Positions 1-9,884 of a DNA stretch of 64,000 bases are shown here, one piece after another. The first letter of the stretch is position 1, and every line of letters begins with the position of its first letter. The stretch comes from Diogma glabrata (taxonomy: Eukaryota > Arthropoda > Insecta > Diptera > Cylindrotomidae). The position numbers and the translations under genes were made by a program. The stretch spans positions 266,161,114 to 266,225,113 of the forward strand of contig OY856188.1 in assembly GCA_963693315.1 (NCBI GenBank). The letters run 5' to 3'. The notes under the pieces are model-generated. The model saw nothing but the letters and a program-made list of their open reading frames with translations. It was not told where the DNA came from and ran no database searches.

Positions 1-241
1 CATTACATACAGCAATGAGAAGTAGAAATCAATAATTTATTTATTGCAATGATAATATGTAATAGCTTAACTATGTACATATAGTAACAACACCCTAAAC
101 ACAACCCAAAACAATCTGCAAGAACCAACAACTCGGAAGAAATAACAATTATTTTCGGTTTTTAAAATACAAATCAGTTGTCTATATGTTTTCAATGAAA
201 AGCTTTACGTGGATGACTGTTTTTTAAAATTTTAAAGAATA
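1..241. other. AT-rich non-coding flank
   Basis: AT-rich sequence with many stops in all frames; no gene or repeat was recognised before the foldback element at 244. Confidence 0.5.
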
Positions 242-425
242 TATTAGGGCGATGATACATGTAAAAGAAATATATTTCAGACATAAAAAATGTCGCATTA
301 ATTGGTTGAGGGGCGGTAACATTTTTCAAATTTCAAAAAAATATTTTTGACTGAAAGACATAAAAAATATCTGTAAGATATAAAAACATAACCTAAAAAG
401 ATATTTTTTGCTTGACAGTTAAAAC

Positions 426-2167
426 CAGTGTTGCCAGATCGCGGGATTTTTTCCCGTTTTCGGGATATTTCATATAAAACGGGAAAGCGGGAAAAAACTT
501 GAAAAGTGCGGGATTTTTCACATTTAATAATAGAATCGTTTTAAATTAAAACTTATTTTGAAATGGTTGCACCAACCAATTTTTTACCAGGCTTCAGAAA
601 GATGTCGATCACCCGATAATTTTACTAAAATGCATATGCCATCTATCGGCTTTAGTATTGTCAACTCCGCGATGTAATTTAAGTCTCCTGCTGTTCAAAT
701 ATTTCTTAGGGAGATAGGTACGTTTTGAAAACCCCAACGGCCCACTATGCTATCTGAATTTCGGGAATATTTTGATGCTGCGAAACGAGAAATGAAATCA
801 TCTAGAACTACAAGTTGGCTCTCCATGCATCCATCTTTTTTAAACATATTAAAAAAATTGGGATGTTTGGCATCACCATTTTATTTCTGAGCAGTTGTTT
901 TCGTATCGAAAAAGAGCTATTACAATTTTAAAATTTTTTGAAAATCATGAAATCAAGACATATTTACTTCTTTTAAAATATGTCCTTCTCAATTTTAACA
1001 GATTTAATGCTCCATTTTATAGCAGTTCTTTCTTATTCCACAAGTTGTATGGAGAATCGAAACAATAGTAATATATTGTGTAAGTGTTTAATACAATATT
1101 TTATTTTTCAAGGAAAAGAAGCGAGCATTACAAATTTTTGAGAGAATAAAATTCATTAAAAACGAAACCAATACAACGTTTTATCCTTCCGATAGAGTAA
1201 CATTCATTAATTTTAATTTAATTATTTTAAAATTTGTTGATAAAACAAGTAAAACGAAAAAGGAAAAACAATGAATTTTATTGTATTTTTTTGAATAACT
1301 AATTGCAAACAATTAAATAAATTTGAATCAATTTCGATATCTATTTAATTATTTGCTATTTTGAAAATGAAAAGTCTATAAAAAGCCTAATGAAAGCTTT
1401 ACCTGATGAAAGACATCAAATTTTATACTAATGAGAAACCAAAAAACAATCATTTGGAAATTTAATTCAATTGAATCATAGTAGTCTTTGCCTTTTTTAA
1501 TATTCGAGAGAGGGACATGCGCTTCAGTTTGAACTGACTGTTTTTTATATAATCAGTACGTCTATTCCGGCATTTCTCTGGGAATTGTGAATTGAGAAAA
1601 AAGTGCAATAAATGAAATAATGAAATATTTTCTAATACGAATTTGTGATTTCCCGCGACACGGACATATAATAGTTATGAAAAATCGCTACAATTTATTT
1701 CCCTATTTCACGATGTACCGGAATAGGGCTACAGGGCGAAAATGTTTGCTTTTTGGTTGAAAATGTTTGATTTTTTATAACATGCAATCAAATTTTTATA
1801 AAATAAAATAAAATTTATTTCAGCATTCAATACAATCAAATAAATTGTTTTATTGTGTTCCGCCACATTCGCGGTACAGAATAAAATTAACAACTGTTTG
1901 TTTCATTCTATATATTAAGACTAAAAACGTACACAAATATAGTCGTAAAAAACAGAGGTAAACCTATATTTATAGTTGTCGGAAGGATAAATATTGTTAT
2001 AATTAGGGTGGTTTTTGAAGTTTTTTCAATAAATAATTGAATTTATATGTATATTTTTATTGAAAAATTGATGGGAATTTCTGAGGGATTTTTCCTTAAA
2101 AAAACGGGAAAAATCGGGAATTTTCGATACGTCAACGGGAAATTCATTTTTGAAAATCTGGCATCAC
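426..2167. mobile_element. hAT-like non-autonomous element nested in the foldback element
   Basis: It starts CAGTGTTGCCAGAT and ends with the near inverse (ATCTGGCATCAC). CAGTG-type termini fit the hAT superfamily. The flanking 8-mers are gttaaaac (418-425) and tttaaaac (2168-2175), 7 of 8 identical, which fits an 8-bp hAT target duplication. The uninterrupted opposite arm of the host element confirms this is the insertion site. Subterminal regions carry cgggat/cccg motifs. No long reading frame remains inside. Confidence 0.75.
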
Positions 2168-2287
2168 TTTAAAACTGATTAACTGAAAAATTGATTTTAA
2201 AAGTAAGGTTTACCAAAAATCAATTACAATTAACTTAATTTGATGATTTAGCTACAATTAAAATAATTTGTTTACTTATTCATGTAC

Positions 2288-2395
2288 TAGGTCATTCAAT
2301 AAGTCCGTAGGATGACACATAGATGGCGTTACTAGATTTAGATTAGGCGATAATCGCAACAAAAAAATAAAAATTTGGTCCAATGTGAAAATGCC
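2288..2395. mobile_element. Mariner-terminus-like core inside the foldback element
   Basis: The central segment begins aggtcattcaataagtccg, which resembles mariner terminal repeats and their first bases. There is no transposase. The resemblance is from memory of the family consensus and is short, so this may be coincidence. Confidence 0.3.
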
Positions 2396-2775
2396 TAAAT
2401 CTATATGAATAAGTAAACAAATTATTTTAATTGTAATTAAATAATCAAATTAAGTTAATTGTAATTGATTATTGGTAAAACTTACTTTTAAAATCAATTT
2501 TTCAGTTAATCAGTTTTAACTGTCAAGCAAAAAATATCTTTTTAGGTTATGTTTTTATATCTTACAGATATTTTTTCTGTCTTTCAGTCAAAACTATTTT
2601 TTTGAAATTTGAAAAATGTTACCGCCCCTCAACCAATTAAATGCGACATTTTTTATGTCTGAAATATATTTCTTTTACATGTATCATCGCCCTTATACTG
2701 TTGATAGATTGTTTGCAGCCGGATTGCTATGTTTATATTTTTAAAATTTATTTATATTATAATTTTATGTATTTA

Positions 2776-3240
2776 TACTAAGTTTACACCAGTATCTAAT
2801 TTGCTACGTATCAAATTTGCTAGCCATTTTCACCGTCACACTTTTTAAATTTGGTACGGCGATGTAAACTCGTATTAATTAGGTATGACATATTAATTTT
2901 TAGCGCGCCTTCTTTATTGTTAGTTTTTGGTTAAAAAAAAAGAAGTTCCATATATATTTTTTATAAAAAACTGTACAGTTATTATATTCTTGCTAAAATT
3001 TTTTCATTTTTAATTTCAGCAAAAAAATCACATGAAACATAAATATATATTTATAAAATAAGTTGATTTATTTTTATTTTAAATGTCATACCAAATTTTA
3101 GTGTTCACACCGTAAAAATAATACCTATTTGCTACGTACCTAATTTGATACGTAGCACTTTTTTGATAACTGTTTACATCGACCATAGTCGACCTAATAA
3201 GTATGGTACGTAACTATTAGATACTGGTGTAAACTTAGTA
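2776..3240. mobile_element. MITE with TTA target duplication (PIF/Harbinger-like)
   Basis: The termini are perfect inverted repeats of at least 25 bp (TACTAAGTTTACACCAGTAT at 2776; the inverse ends at 3240) flanked by TTA at 2773-2775 and 3241-3243. A 3-bp TWA target duplication is the hallmark of PIF/Harbinger elements. At 465 bp and without coding capacity it is a MITE. Inner sequence repeats the phrase 'ttgctacgta' and its inverse. Confidence 0.75.
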
Positions 3241-3243
3241 TTA

Positions 3244-4109
3244 AACTATTTGTTTGACTTAATCAAAAATTTATGACACTTTAAAACTGTTTGATCGATT
3301 TTATGAAATCAAATTTAAATTTAGCAGTGTATAGTACAATTTAGAAGCGAACTGAAATCTGCCTTAAATTTTGAATACAAATATTACAACGAAGATGGCG
3401 CACTTTAGTTTATATTTAAATTTGTTACATAAATTATATAATTCACAGTTAAATAAATATGTATTAAATTTTGTGCATTTGTTACAAAAACTAGTGTGTA
3501 TTACTAGCGCGAACTGCGTTTCCAAACGCAAGTGATTACAGCAATACAAACTACAATCTTGTTTGGAAAACGCGTTTGCACTACCTAGTAATACGTTCTA
3601 CTATTTGAACCCATTATCATAATTTTCAGGTAAATTGTCAACATGTGAACGAATTGATTGGTTTTACATGTCTTCTTATGGAAAAGTTTGTTTCGGTACA
3701 CGACGGGACTCCATAAACGAATTAAGATCGTATACCGGTGGTCCATTGTAGTAAAATTAAAAAATAAATTGTTGAATGTTTTGTTCAATTATGCAACTAT
3801 TGTTATTAAATTAAATAAAAAGGATGACGAAAAAGGACTATTTTGCTTTTCTTGCATGTGGAATGAAATAAAATAGAAATAAAATCGACTCCAAAAGAAG
3901 TAAAATTAAAAAAATAACAATTTTACTCTTACGAGTAAGAACGATATTAAAATAAATGAAGTGCGTAATCTTTACACGCTGTTGAAGTAAAACTTCTTTG
4001 GCCACTGCAGCAGGTATAACTAAAAATATTAAATATAAAATAAAATAGATATGTCACATTCAAATTTAGAGTTTCTTTCTAATATTCTTGATAATATAAT
4101 TTATAACAA
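3244..4109. other. AT-rich intergenic stretch
   Basis: No convincing gene. Short reading frames here (e.g. 3658-3876) have low-complexity K/N/I/F composition and no recognisable domain. A small inverted motif around aactagtgtgtattactag is seen near 3490. Confidence 0.4.
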
Positions 4110-4346
4110 TGTGTAATAAAAAGCCATATTTACATGTTTTACAAAGTCTTACACCGTATTACAAATTAAATTTCACGATGAATACGTCCACTTAATTTAA
4201 CAATTGGTATAACAATTGATGCATTTTTCAATAAATTTAGCAAATTTATTGAAAAAACAAATAAACCTCTAATTTCATATTTCAATTAAGCTAATAGTTG
4301 AATTGACTTTGTAATACATTATGTAAATATTGCTTTTTATTACACA
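4110..4346. mobile_element. Small MITE-like inverted-repeat element
   Basis: The ends tgtgtaataaaaagccatat and the matching inverse ending at 4346 pair over about 26 bp with one mismatch, enclosing 237 bp without a gene. No clear target duplication is visible, so the superfamily is unassigned. Confidence 0.6.
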
Positions 4347-4555
4347 GTAAATTATATTATCAAGAAATGCAACTCTAAATTGCAATATGACATATTTGTT
4401 TTATATTTCATCTTGTTATTAATACCTGCCACAGTAGTCAAAGAAATTTATTTCAACCGCGTGCAAAGATTACACGCACTCATATATCTATTTAACAAAA
4501 CAAATTTAATCAACACAAATATTTTGTCCCGCCCGGGAAAGCCCGGGATGCAAAC

Positions 4556-5446
4556 TCAAAACACCATGACCACCATGACACCACCATGACCATCATGACC
4601 ATCATGACCACCGTGAACACCATGACCACCATGACCACCGTGACCACCATTACCACCATAACTACCATGACCACCTTGATCACCATGACCACCGTGACCG
4701 CCATGACCAACATGACCATCATGACCACTGTGAACACCATGACCATCATGACCACCGTGAACACAATGACCACCATGACCACCATGACCACCGTGACCAC
4801 CATAACCGCCATGACCACTATGACTACCATGACCACCATGACCACCGTGAACACCATGACCACAATGACCACCATGACCACCATTACCACCATAACCACC
4901 ATGACCACCATGACCACCATGACCACCATGACCACCATGACCACCATGACCCCCATGACCACCTTGACCACCATGACCGCCATGACCAACATTACCATCA
5001 TGACCACCGTGAACACCATGACCACCATGACCACCGTTACCACCATGACCACCATAACCACCATGACCACTATGACCACCATGACCACCATGACCACCAG
5101 GACCACCATGACTACCATGACCACCATGACCACAATGAACACCATGACCATTATGACCACCGTCACCAACGTGACCACCAAGATCATCATGACCACCATG
5201 ACCACCGTGAACACCGTGATCACCATTACCACTATGACCACCATGACCACTATTACCACCATGACTACCATGACCAGCATGACCACCATGGCCACTATGA
5301 CCACAATGACCACCACGACCACACCATGACCACCATCTACAACCGACACATCCATCCAACTCATATAACTTTAGTACGAGACTGCATAAGTGAATAAAAA
5401 ATATAATAACAAATGAACAAATGAATGACTTGACCATACAAACCAA
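4556..5446 (-). CDS. Possible Gly/His-rich secreted repeat protein (296 aa), uncertain
   Basis: Read on the minus strand, the minisatellite encodes repeated Gly-Gly-His units from about residue 43 to 285. The frame starts upstream in unique sequence with an ATG and a hydrophobic run of about 18 residues (FICSFVIIFFIHLCSLVL) that looks like a signal peptide, followed by several Cys. Glycine- and histidine-rich secreted proteins exist in insects, but this frame could be open simply because the 9-bp repeat has no stop here; two other minus frames are also long. There is no visible splice or promoter evidence. I treat it as a candidate only. Confidence 0.25.
   Translation of the reverse strand: MVCMVKSFICSFVIIFFIHLCSLVLKLYELDGCVGCRWWSWCGRGGHCGHSGHGGHAGHGSHGGNSGHGGHSGNGDHGVHGGHGGHDDLGGHVGDGGHNGHGVHCGHGGHGSHGGPGGHGGHGGHSGHGGYGGHGGNGGHGGHGVHGGHDGNVGHGGHGGQGGHGGHGGHGGHGGHGGHGGHGGYGGNGGHGGHCGHGVHGGHGGHGSHSGHGGYGGHGGHGGHGGHCVHGGHDGHGVHSGHDGHVGHGGHGGHGDQGGHGSYGGNGGHGGHGGHGVHGGHDGHDGHGGVMVVMVF
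4562..5345. repeat. 9-bp minisatellite (CCATGACCA)n
   Basis: About 780 bp of degenerate 9-mer repeats (catgaccac and variants such as cgtgaacac and cattaccac). Variants recur in blocks, suggesting higher-order units of tens of bases. Because the unit is a multiple of three, several frames stay open on both strands. Confidence 0.95.
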
Positions 5447-6464
5447 AAAGATCCACCAAACATGCTTCCATTCCTGAACCAGTTATTCGATTTTGCTCAA
5501 ATTTCAAAACGGTGCATTTTGTCATCTTATATTTCATTATATATGCCATTTACCAAGATTTCCGACAACTTTTTTCTCTGCCTTTAAAAAAGCCAAATAT
5601 ACTGCCATTTTTTTTAATTTACGAGTCTAGCATCCATTGTAAACAAAAATGGAGCAGACGTATAATATTTTGAAAACTGATATTAAATTAAATTAAAATA
5701 CTCCAAAAATTCGGATTGAAAATCATTAAATTTAATTCAAAATTATGTTTTTTTAATTGAATTTCTGTTAAATTTTTAAGCATCGAAAAATATGAAATAT
5801 TTCTATATTGCACCAAAAACCAGTGAATATTTAAAATATGTGTGTCATAATCGAATTGTATCGTATATTTGCCGAATATAATATTCGTTTTTTATACTTC
5901 CGTTGCAAAATTCTAAAAACGCGCCTAAAGAAGTTTGTCTTCAATAAAAATTTTAAGTTGTGAATACTATTTCGTTTAGTGGAAAAAGTGCTCGAATAAA
6001 AAAAAATTATAAACTTGTGACGTACGTAAAAATAAAAAAATTTAAAATAATTTTTAATCAAGTAGTTGATAAAAAAGGAAAACAAAAAGTTTTTCAGTTT
6101 TCTTCTGAGTCAGAAATATTTTTTCTTAATTATAACTTAATAAGTTAGAATGAAGATTTTTTTACATTGAATTTTCTTGACAGTAATATTGTGTGAATTC
6201 ATAGGATGTGTAATATTTCTATTATAGTGAGCATTCTAAGTCACGAGTGTATAGCCATTATTGATTGTTTCCAATCAATGCGAAAATGAATGACCGCCAC
6301 TTGGTCAATAATTCTCATATATGCGCGCTTGCGTATTTGCCAACATTTTGGGGAATTTTATTTATTCATGATTTTTGTGAGCAATTAAACTCAAGTAACT
6401 AAGGAATTAATTTGAATTTTTCCAATTCAAAGGTATGGTCAACTATGTTTTTCTCTTTTACGTG
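5447..6464. other. AT-rich stretch without a recognised gene
   Basis: Short frames only (e.g. 5831-6085 minus, 5960-6148 plus), lysine/phenylalanine-rich and unlike known domains. Confidence 0.4.
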
Positions 6465-6469
6465 TTCCG

Positions 6470-6553
6470 GTTGGGATTCGAACTCGTAACCTCATCAGTG
6501 CCAACACAACGAGTTCAATTCCTTTGGCAGACACGTTTAACCACTACGCCACC
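6470..6553 (-). repeat. tRNA-derived SINE head (A and B boxes)
   Basis: On the minus strand an A-box-like segment (ggtggcgtagtggttaaacg) lies about 55 bp before a B-box-like segment (ggttacgagttcgaatccc). This is the internal RNA polymerase III promoter layout of tRNA genes and tRNA-derived SINEs. The sequence does not fold as a clean tRNA with an identifiable anticodon arm and acceptor stem, so a SINE remnant is more likely than a functional tRNA. Confidence 0.5.
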
Positions 6554-7084
6554 AACAAGTTAGATTTTTCAAATTCATGCAAAGAAGTTTAATGTAATTT
6601 TTTATTCATTTATATTTTTTTCACCTAAGTAAATAAATTGCTGTATTGTTAACAATCAAAATCTTATATTAGATCACATTTTATTATATTATTCAACCTA
6701 AGTGATCTATGTAAATTATGTAATCATTACTAATTATTTTATGTTTTACTGATTTATTATAATTCATTTAGACCTTAGTTACCGAAATAATAATAACATT
6801 CTTAATTCCCAAGGGAATTATAAGAGGGAGTTATGGATTCATAATAGACCTAGTTTTCATTATAAATTTTTGTTTTGTTTATTTATAAACAATATTATTT
6901 ACATAAAGCCATAGTAACGAATAACAATACCCCAGCAATTTTGAAATGAAAAATAACTAGATCAATTAAAACAAAAAGTCATGTTATCAAATACTTGATA
7001 AAAATAAATGTTTTAGTTTAATAAATGTTTTAGGTAGTAAAACATAAAATTATTTATGTATCACGTGAATTATTAGATGTCAAT

Positions 7085-7185
7085 TACCTTGTGAAACTTA
7101 CTAGCCCTCGGGCCAGAGGCTCGCGGGTAGTAAACGTTTCCCTCGGTAATTAACATCCTTATAATTCCCTTGATACCTAAATAAC
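7085..7185. repeat. Dispersed 'agccctcgg' repeat, copy 1
   Basis: Contains an imperfect GC-rich hairpin (actagccctcgggcc / ggctcgcgggtagt) next to cctcggtaatt and ataattccctt. Related sequence occurs at 10624-10730 and 11562-11730. Confidence 0.45.
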
Positions 7186-7261
7186 TATTAAAGTCTGTTT
7201 TTAAAAACCTTTTTAATATAAAAATCAAAAAAAGAAATGTTTTAAAGAATATTATTTGTAA

Positions 7262-7700
7262 CTAGGAGGGCCCGGCGTGCTTCGCTACGCTTATAAATAA
7301 AGTTTTTGCGTAGACATTTTGTTTTCTACGTCAATGATTTCAAAAAGTGGTAATGAGAAATGCTAGCATATAATTTCTAATTTTTATTTTTAAATATATG
7401 AATGAAAAATAATCAGAAATCTAGCTGATCAGTTCGGATATATGAAAAATTAGCGATCAAATAAGTTTTCAAGTAAGCTTATTTGATATCTAGCTTATTT
7501 GATCGCTAATTTGTCATATATCCGAACTGACCAGCTAGAGTTCTGATTATTTTTCACTCATATATTTAAAAAGAAAAATTAAAAATTATATGCTAGCATT
7601 TCTCATTACCATTTTTTGAAATCATTGCTTCTACGTCAACAAAATGTCTACACAAAAACTTTATTTATAAGCGTAGCGAAGCACGCCGAGCCCTCCTAGT
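7262..7700. mobile_element. Foldback element with about 210-bp arms
   Basis: Nearly the whole 439 bp is one palindrome: ends actaggagggc / gccctcctagt, arms 7262-7470 and 7495-7700, spacer only about 25 bp. It abuts the 3' end of a Helitron Rep fragment. No coding capacity and no unambiguous target duplication. Confidence 0.85.
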
Positions 7701-8056
7701 ATCTATTATCAAGAGATGCACCACGTACATCAACACTCATACCATAATCACGTCGACGGTACAAAGGATAACCATTCACAGATTCTTTATAATTTTCAGA
7801 AAAAGGTTTTGGAAAATTCTTACTACATTTACCATCTCTCATACAAACAGAATTGGGATTTAGAGCACCACATGGTCCATGCATCATATGACGTTTCACA
7901 TATTCATGTAATTTAGGAAAACAAAATATGAGCATGCGGAAGACCACGTTTTTGAAATTCAATGGTATATACAAGTGCTTTGACAGAACCAAAAATCTTT
8001 TTTTTCATTAAACAATTTATGAGCTCTTTAAGTTTCACTTTAAACACACGCACAAC
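7701..8056 (-). pseudogene. Helitron Rep (HUH endonuclease) fragment
   Basis: The conceptual minus-strand product carries signatures of the N-terminal region of Helitron Rep/helicase proteins. These are IFG..KALVYTIEFQKRG, then LPHAHIL, which is the H-x-H (HUH) metal-binding motif of rolling-circle replication initiators, and downstream RHMMHGPCGALNPNSVC, DGKCSKNFPKPF and GYPLYRR. Family proteins exceed 1,000 residues with a C-terminal helicase; here only about 115 residues remain. A frameshift near 7918 separates the HUH motif from the downstream block, and the fragment stops at the foldback element. The frame upstream of 8056 is not recognisable. Confidence 0.85.
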
Positions 8057-8395
8057 AATGTAAATACATTAAAACAACTAAGGGAATTTTTATTTCATCA
8101 TTCACCACATTCAATTCGAAATCATCATTCATTTCTTCATTCACAACATTACCATTCATTTCATCTATCATAAAAAAAACAAAGAACTCTAACTCTTTGA
8201 ATACGATAAACTTTAAGAAATGAAATTTAAAAACACTGAAAAGGAAATATAAAATACTATTTAAAAATTCTAACAATCTCTCAAACTATCATACCAAACA
8301 CACACATTACAAAATTGTCGAAAAAAACAAAGAAAAATAACGTCTATACTCTACCAAATCATTGCAAAAACTGAAAAAAAAATATAAAATACTAT

Positions 8396-9884
8396 AAAAA
8401 AAAGGAACGAAATGTGATATTTCAAATTATAGACCAATAGCCTTACTCCCAGTCATGTCTAAAATATACGAGCACTATATTAATTCACACATATCCAAAT
8501 TTTTGAAGACAACCATTTGATATCTGACAGCCAATACGGTTTTAGAAACAAAAGATCAACAACCGATCTATTGAACTATGTGGCACATCTTTGGAATAGC
8601 ATACTTGAGAAAGGTGGTGAAACGTACGTGATCGCATTAGACATCTCAAAAGCATTTGATCGAATTTGGCATGCCAACTTGATCAACAAGCTCGTTGCGT
8701 ACGGTTTTCATCTCGCAGTCGTGAAGTTGATTCAACATTTTCTGTCTAACCGATACATCTCGGTATCTATAGATGGCTTTTCTTCTGAGTCTAAATTAAT
8801 AACCGCTGGTGTACCCCAAGGCTCAGTTTTATCTCCCACTTTATTTTTAGTTTATATCAACGAACTGTTGCAAATCACTAGTAACCCAATAAATAGTTTT
8901 GCAGATGATAGTACACTGCACAAGTCATTCGTCCCCTTATCTTCAAAGGGTAAAATGCATGAACGAATAAATCCCGTCCGGAGAGACGCTGCCATAAATG
9001 TAAACGAGGACCTAAAAAAAGTCGCCGATTGGGGTGACAAAAATTTGGTCAATTTTAATTCCACCAAAACACAGCTTTTGATTGTTTCCAGATCAAAGAC
9101 CGAGTTTCCCAACGATATTTCAATTAATATGTGTGACGACCAAATAGACGAATGTGAAAGCATTCGTTTATTGGGAGTCATAATATCCAATGACTTACTC
9201 TGGAACGATCATATAATGGCCATGGTAAAGAGCGCGTCAAGAAAACTCGGCCTCCTCAATAGATGTAAAAAATATTTTACTTCGCATCAATTACTCCACA
9301 TTTATAAGTCCTATATTCGTCCCTGTATGGACTATTGTTGTCAAGTTTGGGGCGCTGCATCTGTTACTATCCTGGCTCTTTTGGACTCTGTTCAAAAGCG
9401 AGGTATACGAATTGTTGGTGATCGAGATTTAACATTAGATCTTGATTCCCTGCAACATCGTCGCACTGTTGCTGATCTCGTTGTTTTTTATAAATATCGT
9501 CACCAGCAGTGCTCGGATGAAATCAGGTCCATAATGCCTCAGACATATGTTTTTCCCCGTTTTACTCGTCAATCGGTTTGTGCGGGTCGAACTGTCGAGA
9601 TTACTCACTGTCATAGTAATAGAATGCAAACTGATTTCTTTGTGCGTACATCGTACACATGGAATGCTTTCCCCGAATCAATAGTCTCGAGTGCCTTCAA
9701 TCCACAAAGATTTAAAAAAAGCGTCCACCTATACCTCAAAACGCATGTTGTTGTGGGACCTACGTCTTAAAAGGTATCTATGTGTTGTTGTGACACATTT
9801 TGTAATTCCTACACTTCACAACACTTCTTATTAAAAAAAAAAAAAACAAAGAAAGACTTGTACGATCGCATTTGATTTGATTTG
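8396..9884 (+). mobile_element. 5'-truncated non-LTR retrotransposon (LINE), family L-A
   Basis: Begins abruptly inside the RT domain and runs through the ORF2 stop at 9770, a 3' UTR, an A-rich run (9834-9846) and a short tail of tandem tttga units ending near 9884. Fragments of the same family occur at 14670-14760 and 18765-18995. The clade is not firmly assignable; a CR1/Jockey-group relative is likely. Confidence 0.85.
8403..9770 (+). pseudogene. LINE reverse transcriptase, truncated and frameshifted
   Basis: RT blocks appear in order: SNYRPIALLPVMSKIYE (8420-8475), a one-base frameshift in a T-run near 8500-8505, SDSQYGFRNKRST, ALDISKAFDRIWH, AGVPQGSVLSPTLF and the catalytic SFADDSTLH (FADD at about 8898-8909). 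These are followed by an intact thumb and C-terminal region to the TAA at 9768-9770. The open part after the frameshift is about 420 residues. The endonuclease domain and ORF1 are missing, so the copy is dead on arrival, which is typical of 5'-truncated target-primed insertions. Confidence 0.9.

Larger units (their letters stand above)
244..2695. mobile_element. Foldback (long-TIR) DNA element, split by a hAT-like insertion
   Basis: The outer ends are inverted copies (244-425 against about 2513-2695, starting TTAGGGCGATGATACATG) flanked by TA on each side (242-243 and 2696-2697), as expected for a TA-target DNA transposon. The left arm is interrupted at 426 and resumes near 2168. With the insert ignored, each arm is about 300 bp and the element is about 710 bp with only about 105 bp of unique centre (2290-2395). 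There is no coding capacity outside the insert, so it is non-autonomous. The superfamily is uncertain. Confidence 0.85.

Noticed and set aside
4510..5364. Long Val/Met frame (minus) and Met/Thr frame (plus) over the minisatellite
   Set aside because: Both are by-products of a 9-bp repeat without stops; only the Gly/His frame has a plausible unique N-terminus.
6470..6553. Functional tRNA gene
   Set aside because: A and B boxes are present but no clean cloverleaf, acceptor stem or anticodon was found.
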